Origin: Erysipelatoclostridium sp. An173
GTDB taxonomy: Bacteria > Bacillota_I > Bacilli_A > Erysipelotrichales > Coprobacillaceae
Direction: 5' to 3'
Assembly: GCF_002160495.1 (NCBI RefSeq)
Contig: NZ_NFKR01000010.1
Span: 29,428-93,427, forward strand
DNA: 64,000 nucleotides
A program made the position numbers and the translations under genes. Numbering within the stretch: position 1 is the stretch's first letter; every line of letters begins with the position of its first letter. Shown here one piece after another: positions 17,851-25,853 of this stretch. The notes below the pieces were generated by a model, which saw nothing but the letters and a program-made list of their open reading frames with translations, was not told the origin of the DNA and searched no databases.

Positions 17851-17888
17851 CAATGTCATTAAGTTAAAGCCTTAACTTAATGACATTG
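17851..17888. terminator. bidirectional terminator after the DpnII operon
   Basis: A perfect 17-bp stem (CAATGTCATTAAGTTAA, 17851-17867; complement 17872-17888) with a 4-base loop lies between the convergent restriction gene and the P-loop kinase gene. Confidence 0.8.
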
Positions 17889-17905
17889 TATATGAACTTA
17901 TCTTT

Positions 17906-18901
17906 TTATAAATTAGATGACAGATGCTGCTTTTCAAAGACTGAGCGTATTTCATAATCAATATTATTAGCTTTACACCAGTTCTTAGCAAAATCCAAAT
18001 TTTTATTATATTCATACTGAAGCCAATCATCTAATAAACCATACTCATCTAAATCTTCTTGAAAATCTCGATTAATATCATCGTATTTTTGTAATAAGTC
18101 ATTTTTTATAACTTCATCTGATAATTCGTTTAAATAATCTTCATAAAAATTAAAACTTAGTAGATCTTCCAATGTTGGTAGTTGAATATAAATATCATCA
18201 TTTAAAACCAAGTCCATTATATCATTATAACTTGCTGGATAGAGATTATTTAAACTAATATAAATTTTACGACCACTGACTGTATCATACATACAAGCAC
18301 ATTCGCTTGTAGTTGATATCATTTCATAAAGGATATCATCAATATCAACTGCATATTTTATTGGTTTATTATTTTTTATTAAATCACATAAAATAGTAGC
18401 TGATTGTTCAATTGAGCGATTATCAATAAAAAAATCTGATTTTATATCTTGATATATATCATGATAAGCATAAATATCTTGTAAAATTTCATCAAGATAG
18501 TATTGTTTGTGTTTGTTTTTATATTCATTATCAATATAAACATTGTCAAATTCGTCAGAAAAAATTAATCGATCAAAAATATGTTGTGGTGTGTCTTTAA
18601 GTACGATTGGTAAAATATTTCTACGATTAAGATATGGTTTTAGAAGTTCTTTGTAATTAATTGGTGAAACAGCAATTACAGAATTTTCTGATTTTTTGAT
18701 TAATTTGTTTAATAAATCTATTTTTCTTTTATGACGATTATAATCATCAACATATATATTTAAAAAATCAGTTAGAGTCATATTATATTCTTTTGTTATT
18801 TCATTATCTAGATCATAAAAATCGTATTCTAATAATTGGGAAAGTCGTTTACCAATTGCTGATTTACCAACATTACTAACACCAAATAATAAAACATTCA
18901 T
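17906..18901 (-). CDS. shikimate-kinase-like P-loop protein fused to UPF0158-type domain
   Basis: 331 aa. Residues 1-180 form a P-loop kinase of shikimate/gluconate kinase type: Walker A GVSNVGKSAIGKRLS, FYDLDNEI as the acidic substrate site, and a C-terminal helix. Residues ~185-330 resemble UPF0158: DIDDILYEM, DTVSGRKIYISL, and the acidic FNFYEDYLNEL region. Similar shikimate kinase/UPF0158 fusions are annotated in Firmicutes, without known function. It is not part of an aro operon here and is monocistronic. Confidence 0.6.
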   Translation of the reverse strand: MNVLLFGVSNVGKSAIGKRLSQLLEYDFYDLDNEITKEYNMTLTDFLNIYVDDYNRHKRKIDLLNKLIKKSENSVIAVSPINYKELLKPYLNRRNILPIVLKDTPQHIFDRLIFSDEFDNVYIDNEYKNKHKQYYLDEILQDIYAYHDIYQDIKSDFFIDNRSIEQSATILCDLIKNNKPIKYAVDIDDILYEMISTTSECACMYDTVSGRKIYISLNNLYPASYNDIMDLVLNDDIYIQLPTLEDLLSFNFYEDYLNELSDEVIKNDLLQKYDDINRDFQEDLDEYGLLDDWLQYEYNKNLDFAKNWCKANNIDYEIRSVFEKQHLSSNL

Positions 18902-19241
18902 CTATATCACCTTGCTTTAACTTCACTTATATTATCATGTTTAAATAAATATGTCTATATACATATAAATTAGTCTATATGTATATTTGACAACAAATCT
19001 ATTTTAATATTTTTATATTTAGATAACTATCAAATTTAGAAAATTTTAACATATGAAGTATAAAAAAGGTAAATTTAAAAATAATTTTTGATAATAAGAT
19101 TAAGCTTTGTTAATAATATAGCTTTCATTTCTTCAGAAAAAATTTGATTTTATGTAAAACTATTGTCGAAATATTAAGGAAAAACATCATTTATTGTAAA
19201 AGTTTATGGTATAATATCAAATTCGGATGGAGGCACAAATT
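18902..19241. other. intergenic, no recognised function
   Basis: 340 bp, very AT-rich. The tandem pieces TATATACATATAAATTAGTC/TATATGTATA near 18955-18980 form a loose palindrome close to the kinase start and could be a promoter or operator. A possible -10 TATAAT lies at 19210. No ORF of merit. Confidence 0.35.
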
Positions 19242-19536
19242 ATGGAAAAGCAAATTAACAAGTTAAATCAAAAATTTATTAAAAAATATGTCCTGTATGT
19301 AGTGCTAAATTACGGTTAAAAAAGAACAAAATTTATGGACATATTGTTATCGTTATAATAAAAAAGAGTGGTTACATTATAAATTAGCTAGTAAATTTTT
19401 AAAAAATAATAATGTAAAATTCCCTAATGATAATGGTAGGTTATATGCAGTGATAGGTCGGTATGGTTTGATATTAAAATGCACAGAACACCATAACATT
19501 TTAATAAATGATTTTTTCGACTTTAAAAATGAATAA
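19242..19536 (+). pseudogene. small zinc-ribbon protein gene, frameshifted
   Basis: An ATG at 19242 follows GGATGGAGG and reads MEKQINKLNQKFIKK. The frame then shifts to CPVCSAKLRLKKNKIYGH, then shifts again to WLHYKLASKFLKNNNVKFPNDNG..., ending at 19536. The CPVC knuckle and the coding-like second half suggest a former zinc-ribbon/DUF protein broken by two frameshifts. Confidence 0.5.
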
Positions 19537-19763
19537 AAGATATATTTGATTTTAAGACAAAACATTAATTTAATAATATTTGTAAAATATTTTTTAAATA
19601 TTGCAATTAATCAACATATTCTAATATTAGTAAATTTAATGTAGATAAGTAAAAATGTTGTGCGTATTTATAGTTATGAAGATAGTCAAGATTTCATTAT
19701 ATTATATTTTTGATAGTTGACAAATAATTAAAATTTTAATAAACTTTAATAGAATTAAATAAA

Positions 19764-19799
19764 CTGGTTCGAAAGCCAAACCCAGTATAAAAAACTAAG
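19764..19799 (+). ncRNA. preQ1-I riboswitch aptamer
   Basis: CTGGTTCG ... AACCCAG followed by TATAAAAAACTAAG fits the preQ1-I consensus: a short hairpin closed by CTGG/CCAG and an A-rich tail that folds back as a pseudoknot. A terminator hairpin and queT follow directly, which is the expected regulation of a queuosine-precursor transporter. Confidence 0.9.
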
Positions 19800-19841
19800 A
19801 ATAATAATGAAAGTGGCTTTGCCACTTTTTATTATTATTTG
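19800..19841 (+). terminator. expression-platform terminator of the preQ1 riboswitch
   Basis: AATAATAATGAAAGTGGC pairs with GCCACTTTTTATTATTATT around a TTT loop. On the + strand it directly follows the aptamer tail, so ligand binding probably promotes termination before queT. Confidence 0.75.
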
Positions 19842-19873
19842 GCTTCAAACTGTAATTTTGGAGAGGTAAGAAA

Positions 19874-20356
19874 ATGAAAAAAAGAAAAGATTTAATTAAG
19901 ATGATTACTTTAAACGGCATGGTTGCTACTGTTTATGCGGTGTTAACTTTGATGATCCAACCGCTGGCATATCGAGAATTGCAATTAAGGTTATCAGAGA
20001 TTGTTGTATTATTAGCATTTTATAACAAGAAGCTAATACCTGGATTAGCAATAGGATGTTTTATAGCAAACATTCCTTCACCTTTAGGAATTATTGATTG
20101 GATCGTAGGTCCGCTTAGTACATTAGTTGTATGTTATTTTATGAATAGAGTAACGAATATTTATCTTTCGGCTTTAATTGGTTCGCTAGCAACAGGATTA
20201 ATTATTGGTGGGGAATTGAGTTTAGTTTATCATATACCTTATTTAATTAATGCACTGTATGTTTTTATTGGTGAAGCAATTGTATTGTATTTAGGAACAT
20301 TTGTTTTTAAACGATTAGAAAAGAATGTTAAATTTATAGAATATATTAAGGAGTAA
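19874..20356 (+). CDS. queT: QueT family queuosine-precursor transporter (ECF S component)
   Basis: 160 aa, normal length, hydrophobic with about five membrane segments. MITLNGMVATVYAVLTL, LQLRLSEIVVLLAFYN and NIPSPLGIIDWIVGPLSTL are QueT signatures. It imports preQ1, preQ0 or queuine, working with a shared ECF energizing module not present here. Controlled by the preQ1-I riboswitch just upstream. GGAGAGG precedes the ATG. The radical-SAM gene starts 2 bp downstream. Confidence 0.93.
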   Translation: MKKRKDLIKMITLNGMVATVYAVLTLMIQPLAYRELQLRLSEIVVLLAFYNKKLIPGLAIGCFIANIPSPLGIIDWIVGPLSTLVVCYFMNRVTNIYLSALIGSLATGLIIGGELSLVYHIPYLINALYVFIGEAIVLYLGTFVFKRLEKNVKFIEYIKE

Positions 20357-20358
20357 TT

Positions 20359-21048
20359 ATGGAGCGTTATAGTCATATCTTAGAAAAAGATAAAAGAGAG
20401 ATAGTTTTATTAAAGTCAAGACCATGTATATGGGGTAAGTGTTCGTTTTGTGATTATATTGAAGATAATGATGTTAATCAAAATGAAAATAAGAAGATTA
20501 ATGATGAAGTATTGAATAATGTAACTGGTCAATATGGAGTATTAGAAGTTATTAATTCAGGTAGTTTTTTTGAACTACCTGATGAAACAATAGAAAGAAT
20601 ATATAAAATTATTGTTGAAAAGAAAATAAAGAGATTATATATTGAAGCTCATTATTTATATAAAAAGAAGATAAAAGCTTTAAGAGAAAAATTTAAAATA
20701 GAAATTATAGTAAAAACTGGTATCGAAACTTTTGATGATGAAATGAGAAACAATATTTTAAATAAAAATGTTCATTTTGACAAAATTGAAGAAATATTAG
20801 AAGATTTTGATTCACCTTGTTTAATGGTTGGTATCCAAGGTCAAACTAAAGAGATGATTAGAAAAGATATTGAAATACTAACCAAGTATTTTGATCATGG
20901 AACAATAAATATATATCGTAATAATTCTACGCCAATAAAAAGAGATGAAGAATTAATAAAATGGTTTGACGAAGAATATCACGATTTAAAAAATAATAGT
21001 AAATATGATTATTTAGGAATACCTACTGATTTTGGGGTCGGAGATTAG
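20359..21048 (+). CDS. radical SAM protein, probable queuine lyase (QueL-like)
   Basis: 229 aa. The cluster-binding motif is C23-IWGK-C28-SF-C31, a CX4CX2C spacing instead of the usual CX3CX2C. LEVINSGSFFELPDE and LYIEAHY fit a short TIM-barrel radical SAM enzyme. It is coupled to queT (2 bp) under a preQ1 riboswitch. Family knowledge: Clostridioides difficile uses a radical SAM enzyme, QueL, to cut queuine to preQ1. Context makes this the best call, but another radical SAM function in queuosine salvage is possible. No QueK-type hydrolase is in the window. Confidence 0.65.
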   Translation: MERYSHILEKDKREIVLLKSRPCIWGKCSFCDYIEDNDVNQNENKKINDEVLNNVTGQYGVLEVINSGSFFELPDETIERIYKIIVEKKIKRLYIEAHYLYKKKIKALREKFKIEIIVKTGIETFDDEMRNNILNKNVHFDKIEEILEDFDSPCLMVGIQGQTKEMIRKDIEILTKYFDHGTINIYRNNSTPIKRDEELIKWFDEEYHDLKNNSKYDYLGIPTDFGVGD

Positions 21049-21319
21049 AATTTAGATATAAATTAAATACTAATAAACATATACCAAGAGGATAGTTTCT
21101 TTGAAATAGTTATTAATATTGCTTTATGATAGTTATATCTTATTTACGTTAAAATATGATGTTTCACTAATATAACTTATGGTTATATTAAAAGAAGCAG
21201 CTATATTAAAGAACTTACTAAAGAAAAACAAGAATAACTAGCATATTGTATCTTGAGGAATTAGTATAAAATTGATAAAATAGGTATGTAAAAAAATATT
21301 TAGATTAGGAGTGGAATAT

Positions 21320-21877
21320 ATGGCTATTTTAGCAGGTGATTTTAGAACAGGATTAACTTTAATTGTTGATGGTGATCCTTGTCAAGTTTTAGATTTTCAA
21401 CATGTAAAACCAGGTAAAGGAGCTGCTATCTTAAAAACAAAGATGAGAAACTTAAAAACTGGTGCAATTCAAGAAAGAAACTTTAATGCTTCTACTAAGT
21501 TTGAAGCAGCAAACATTTCTAGAAAAGAAGCTCAATATTCATATCAAGCAGATGGTACATATTATTTTATGGATATGGAAACATATGAAACATATGAATT
21601 GGCTGAAGAACAAGTAGGAGATACTAAATACTATATTATTGAAGGTTCAACTGTTTCATTAATGTTCTTTGAAGGATTATTATTATCAGTATCAGTTCCA
21701 GAAAAAGTTGAATTAACAGTTGTGGAAACAGATCCAGCAATTAAAGGAGCACCATCTAACCAAACAAAAGATGCTGTTACTAATACTGGATTAACATTAA
21801 GAGTTCCTCAATTCATTGAACAAGGAGAAGTAATTGTTGTATTTACAGCAGATGGTAAATACTCAGGAAGAGCTTAA
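21320..21877 (+). CDS. efp: translation elongation factor P
   Basis: 185 aa from ATG 21320 (MAILAGDFRTG), chosen over GTG 21311 because TTAGGAGTGG lies at the right distance. The three OB-like domains are present: the loop KPGKGAA with the target Lys near residue 32, VEKVEL-type central part (VPEKVELTVVETDPAIKG), and the C-terminal VPQFIEQGEVIVV...GKYSGRA. EF-P relieves ribosome stalling at polyproline. A palindromic terminator overlaps its stop codon. Confidence 0.97.
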   Translation: MAILAGDFRTGLTLIVDGDPCQVLDFQHVKPGKGAAILKTKMRNLKTGAIQERNFNASTKFEAANISRKEAQYSYQADGTYYFMDMETYETYELAEEQVGDTKYYIIEGSTVSLMFFEGLLLSVSVPEKVELTVVETDPAIKGAPSNQTKDAVTNTGLTLRVPQFIEQGEVIVVFTADGKYSGRA

Positions 21878-21892
21878 TTAAGCTCTTTTTTA
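21868..21892 (+). terminator. terminator overlapping the efp stop codon
   Basis: A 20-bp perfect palindrome (AAGAGCTTAA/TTAAGCTCTT, 21868-21887) contains the efp TAA and runs into a T tract. Confidence 0.75.
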
Positions 21893-21897
21893 AAATT

Positions 21898-22644
21898 ATG
21901 AATAAAATTGTCTTAATTACCGGAGGAGCTCAAGGCATTGGTAGAGCTATTGCTATTGAACTAGCAAAACAGGGCTATGATATAGTAATTAATTACTTAA
22001 CATCGTCAAAAGAAGCTGAGTCATTGAAAGAGATGATTATTAAACAATATAATGTTCGTTGTATGATAGTTAAATGTGATGTTTCTAAAGAAGACAAGGT
22101 TGATGAAATGGTTTCATTGATTGAAGATACTTTTGGTGGAATTGATATTTTAATCAATAATGCTGCAATTGATTTATCAAACTTATTTCATTTAAAAAAT
22201 GCTGAAGAATTTAGAAAAACATTAGATGTAAATGTAGTAGGGGCATTTAATTGTAGTAAGCGGGTATATCGTCATATGATCGATCAAGAATATGGAAGAA
22301 TAATAAATATTTCTTCGACTAATGGGATTAATACTTATTATCCAATGTGTATTGATTATGATGCAAGTAAAGCGGCATTAATTTCAATGACGCATAATCT
22401 GGCTTTTGAATTTGCACCATATGTTAATGTAAATTGTATTGCCCCAGGATTCATTGGTACTGAAAATGAATTGGATGGATATGATGAAGAGTTTTTAAAG
22501 GAAGAAACAGAAAAAATAATGGTCAATCGTTATGGTAAACCAGAAGAAGTAGCTTATTTAGTTAAGTTTTTAATTAGTGATGAAGCAAATTTTATCAATA
22601 ATACGATTATTCGGATTGATGGTGGACAAAAGGGAAGCTGTTAA
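21898..22644 (+). CDS. short-chain dehydrogenase/reductase (FabG-like)
   Basis: 248 aa. Rossmann motif ITGGAQGIGRA, NNAAI, catalytic Ser in INISSTNG, and Tyr/Lys in IDYDASKAALISM; PGFIGTE follows. SDR enzymes of this type use NADP(H) on 3-oxoacyl groups, sugars or alcohols; the substrate cannot be told. The ATG comes 20 bp after the efp stop, just after the terminator T run, with no visible Shine-Dalgarno site, so expression may depend on read-through. It is probably not the fatty-acid-synthesis FabG, as no fab genes are near. Confidence 0.85.
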   Translation: MNKIVLITGGAQGIGRAIAIELAKQGYDIVINYLTSSKEAESLKEMIIKQYNVRCMIVKCDVSKEDKVDEMVSLIEDTFGGIDILINNAAIDLSNLFHLKNAEEFRKTLDVNVVGAFNCSKRVYRHMIDQEYGRIINISSTNGINTYYPMCIDYDASKAALISMTHNLAFEFAPYVNVNCIAPGFIGTENELDGYDEEFLKEETEKIMVNRYGKPEEVAYLVKFLISDEANFINNTIIRIDGGQKGSC

Positions 22645-22669
22645 AAATTGTTTAAGATTTATAAATTTG

Positions 22670-22700
22670 GCATAGTCGAGCAAGTCGTCTATGCCTTTTT
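22670..22700 (+). terminator. terminator after the SDR gene
   Basis: GGCATAG and CTATGCC flank a 13-base loop and are followed by TTTTT. Confidence 0.6.
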
Positions 22701-22737
22701 CCTTTAAAGAGAATACTTTAAAATTTGGATAGTTAAA

Positions 22738-22767
22738 AAGGAGCACAATAATGTATAGTGCTCCTTT
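22738..22767 (-). terminator. terminator after the decarboxylase gene
   Basis: AAGGAGCAC and GTGCTCCTT form a 9-bp stem just past the decarboxylase stop (22776), with a T run on the minus strand. Confidence 0.75.
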
Positions 22768-22775
22768 AATCAAAA

Positions 22776-24107
22776 TTATTTTATTACATGACAGCTTAGA
22801 ATTCCATAATATTTAAAACATTCAACTGCTTTTTCATCAATTACTTCACCACAAACCAAAATCGGAACTGCCGGTGGACAACCAACCGAAGCTTTTGCTA
22901 AGACTTTACCAATACATTTATCGATAGGTAATGTTTCAAAAGGTGAAAGCATGGCTTCACGAATTGACATAGATGCAGTCGGATAAGAAAATTGAGGTAG
23001 TGAAGTATTAATTGCTTGCTTACGGGGAATTTTTATTAAATAATCAGTCAAATATTGAATATCCGCTTCTTTATGTGAAGGTGTAAACATAAAAACAACA
23101 TAGTCTGGATCAGAAAATTCCACAATTATATTTTGCTTTGCCAATAACTTGGCAAATTCATTTCCACTATATCCATAATCCTTTGTAGCAATCGTTAATT
23201 TAAGAGGTTCATTACCAATAAGCTGATAGCCATTTTCGACAAGCTTTTGCTTCATAGTATCAATAATTGGAATAAAATCAGTTAATTTATTTGTCAGTTG
23301 TTCTAAATATACATTCGCTAAATCCAAAGATTGCAGTATCAAATAAGAAGGACTTGTAGATCCAAATAATCTAAATGCTTCTTTTACATCACTATCTAAA
23401 AAAGATAATCGTTTTTTTGATAGATGAAGATAAGCCCCTCCGGTTAATACAGGAAGTGTTTTATGAGCTGAATCACAACACATGTCACAACCTAAATCAA
23501 TTGGATGCAATGAAGTAGGGAGAAACTTCAAATAAGCACCATGTGCATTGTCTACTAGTAATAAGACATCATATTTATGACAAACATTTGCTAATTCAAA
23601 AATTTTAGCTTGATTACCTAAGTAATCAGGTGAAGTAATATAAATTGCTACCGGTAATTGTTTAGCTTTTTTTAATTCTTTATCAAGTGTATCTGGTTCA
23701 ATTAGACAAGATAGATACGTATTATGGGGCGAATACAACCACTTTACTGAAAAGTCTAATAAGGCAACAGCACTAATAAATGTGCTATGAGCATTTCTTG
23801 CAGCCCAAATTAAAGGATTTTTAGATTTTTCTTTTGCATATTGTAAAGTTAGTGATAACATCGCCCGAATAGCATGTGAAGACCCTTCCGTTGAATAGAA
23901 AGTTCGCGAATTAAAAAGTTTACTTGCATTTAATTCACTTTCTTTGATGATGCCATGGGCTTCATATAAACTATCCGCTCCAACGATTTCGGTGATGTCG
24001 TAAGTCTCACACCCTAAATAGGAAGCTCCTTTATGACCAGGCATATGAAATCGTTTGGGATTTTGCTTATTATAACGGACAATAAAATCATGAATTGGTG
24101 TTTTCAT
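22776..24107 (-). CDS. Orn/Lys/Arg decarboxylase family PLP enzyme (YaaO/SpeA-like)
   Basis: 443 aa. FHMPGHKG near the N-terminus, DITEIVGADSLYEA, STEGSSHAIRAM, LLVDNAHGAYL and the PLP-lysine motif CDSAHKTLPVLTGGAYL are those of the Gram-positive lysine/arginine decarboxylase group; the C-terminal GCPPAVPILVCGEVI is also typical. The preferred amino acid cannot be told from sequence. Its ATG shares one base with the stop of the SCIFF maturase (TAATG), so the two are translationally coupled. Confidence 0.88.
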   Translation of the reverse strand: MKTPIHDFIVRYNKQNPKRFHMPGHKGASYLGCETYDITEIVGADSLYEAHGIIKESELNASKLFNSRTFYSTEGSSHAIRAMLSLTLQYAKEKSKNPLIWAARNAHSTFISAVALLDFSVKWLYSPHNTYLSCLIEPDTLDKELKKAKQLPVAIYITSPDYLGNQAKIFELANVCHKYDVLLLVDNAHGAYLKFLPTSLHPIDLGCDMCCDSAHKTLPVLTGGAYLHLSKKRLSFLDSDVKEAFRLFGSTSPSYLILQSLDLANVYLEQLTNKLTDFIPIIDTMKQKLVENGYQLIGNEPLKLTIATKDYGYSGNEFAKLLAKQNIIVEFSDPDYVVFMFTPSHKEADIQYLTDYLIKIPRKQAINTSLPQFSYPTASMSIREAMLSPFETLPIDKCIGKVLAKASVGCPPAVPILVCGEVIDEKAVECFKYYGILSCHVIK

Positions 24108-25492
24108 TATTCATTTCCTGAAAAAGCTCGATTGATGGCTACCATAATTGCACATTCCATTCTTTTGCGGAATAACTCACACCCAGCTTCATAAACACCA
24201 GTAATTGAACCTGTAGCATGGTATGCATTTGCTGCACAACCACCTGAACAATAAAGTCTTGCCCAACAGTCTTTGCATTCTGGATGAGCGTAAACGTTAC
24301 ATGAAGCAAATTTATCTTGGATTTGATGATTTGTTACACCTTTCCAAACATCACCTAATTTAAACTTTTCATCACCTACGAATTGGTGACAAGGATATAA
24401 ATCACCCCAAGGAGTAACTGCCATATATTCAGTTCCTGAACCACAACCAGAAATTCTTTTATAAATACAAGGACCACCAGTAAGATCAATCATATAGTGA
24501 TAGAAAGTGAACGGGTCGTTTTCTTTATCGTGTTTTAACATAAGTTCAGCCAGTTTTTCATATTGATCCATTACAATTTCCATATCTTCTTTGGTTAGAG
24601 CAGAAGGATCATCAGCCCCGCTTACAACGGGCTCCATACTTAGTTCACGGAAACCAAGATCTAACATAGTTTGAACATCTTTTAAAAAGTCAGGATTTGC
24701 ATGTGTAAAGGTACCACGCATATAATAGTCTTTGCCACCACGGGCTTTAACAAGCTTTTGGAATTTTGGGACAATTCTTTCCCAACTTCCCTTGCCAGCA
24801 TAATCCACACGATAACGATCATGAATTTCTTTACGACCGTCTAAACTCAATACTACATTACTACATTCACGATTGGCAAATTCAATTACTTCATCATCAA
24901 TTAACATTCCGTTTGTTGTTAAGGTAAAACGGAAATTTTTATTTTTTTCTTTTTCAATTGAACGAGCATAAGCCACTAAATCTTTTACCACTTGGAAATT
25001 CATTAGCGGTTCACCCCCAAAAAAGTCAACTTCAAGGTTATGACGAGTTCCTGAGTTTTCAACTAAAAAGTCAAGAGCCTGTTTACCAACCTCAAAACTC
25101 ATTAAAGCCCGTTCACCTTTATATTTTCCTTGGCTTGCAAAGCAATACGAGCAATTAAGATTACAAGTATGAGCAACGTGTAGACACAAGGCTTTTACAA
25201 CACCTGATGTTTTTTCTTTTAAAGTTCCAGCCATCGATTCAAAGGTATCATCAGCAAAAAGTTTTCCAGCATCTTTAAGTTCAGTGATTTGTTGATAGCA
25301 TTCATACAAATCATTTTCGCTAATATCTAATCGATCTTTATAAAGTTCTTTCATTTCTGAAATTAATGTATCTTTATCTTTATCAAGATACTTAGCTATC
25401 ATTTCATAAGCTACTTCATCAACTGCGTGAACAGAGCCTGAACAAACATCAAGCACGATGTTATATCCACCTAATTTATATTGATGTATCAT
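24107..25492 (-). CDS. scfB: SCIFF peptide maturase, radical SAM/SPASM
   Basis: 461 aa. An N-terminal peptide-binding (RRE-like) region is followed by the radical SAM motif CNLNCSYC (Cys 110, 114, 117), DFFGGEP, and a C-terminal SPASM with GPCIYKRISGCGSGTEYMAVTPWG..YPCHQFVG and CKDCWARLYCSGGC. Family knowledge: it installs Cys-to-Thr thioether bonds in the SCIFF peptide. It lies 66 bp after the scfA gene, separated by a leaky terminator, and overlaps the decarboxylase start. Confidence 0.95.
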   Translation of the reverse strand: MIHQYKLGGYNIVLDVCSGSVHAVDEVAYEMIAKYLDKDKDTLISEMKELYKDRLDISENDLYECYQQITELKDAGKLFADDTFESMAGTLKEKTSGVVKALCLHVAHTCNLNCSYCFASQGKYKGERALMSFEVGKQALDFLVENSGTRHNLEVDFFGGEPLMNFQVVKDLVAYARSIEKEKNKNFRFTLTTNGMLIDDEVIEFANRECSNVVLSLDGRKEIHDRYRVDYAGKGSWERIVPKFQKLVKARGGKDYYMRGTFTHANPDFLKDVQTMLDLGFRELSMEPVVSGADDPSALTKEDMEIVMDQYEKLAELMLKHDKENDPFTFYHYMIDLTGGPCIYKRISGCGSGTEYMAVTPWGDLYPCHQFVGDEKFKLGDVWKGVTNHQIQDKFASCNVYAHPECKDCWARLYCSGGCAANAYHATGSITGVYEAGCELFRKRMECAIMVAINRAFSGNE

Positions 25493-25512
25493 ATTTTAAT
25501 TTCTCCTTTATA

Positions 25513-25545
25513 ATATAAAAAATGTCGCCAAGTAGGCGGCATTAT
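25513..25545 (-). terminator. attenuating terminator between scfA and scfB
   Basis: On the minus strand AATGCCGCC, a 5-base loop, then GGCGACATT and a T run. The stem has one mismatch, so read-through into scfB is likely; this would make more precursor peptide than enzyme. Confidence 0.65.
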
Positions 25546-25558
25546 TTTTTGATTTAAA

Positions 25559-25717
25559 TTACTTCTCGTTTTTCTTGTTTGTGTTTTCACATTTTTGATT
25601 AGCAATACCACAGCTAGTTTTGCAAGCAGATTGACAAGATGTTTGACACTCACCACAACCACCGTTTTTGGCGCTATCACAAAGATTACGAGTTTCAAGA
25701 GTCATAATGTGTTTCAT
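25559..25717 (-). CDS. scfA: SCIFF ribosomally made peptide precursor (six cysteines in forty-five)
   Basis: 52 aa with an N-terminal MKHIMTLETRNLCDSAKNGG followed by CGECQTSCQSACKTSCG, six Cys in the classic spacing after the first one, then a hydrophilic tail. GGGAGG precedes the ATG. Family knowledge: the peptide is nearly universal in Clostridia and relatives, always next to its radical SAM maturase, and its function is unknown. Confidence 0.96.
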   Translation of the reverse strand: MKHIMTLETRNLCDSAKNGGCGECQTSCQSACKTSCGIANQKCENTNKKNEK

Positions 25718-25853
25718 AATAAACCTCCCAATTGTAATTTTTTATAGGTATCGATATTTTATACATTATTGAATAATATCTCGACTAAAGTTTATCATTT
25801 TTATAACAAAAAGTCCATAGCTTATTGCCATTTTAAAAAACGAGAAAAACATT

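Noticed and set aside
19377..19565. 62-codon minus ORF in the zinc-ribbon pseudogene
   Set aside because: No ribosome site or family resemblance; the plus strand shows the coding-like remnants.
25489..25698. 69-codon minus ORF overlapping scfA
   Set aside because: Out-of-frame shadow; the SCIFF frame (25559-25717) has the family sequence and ribosome site.
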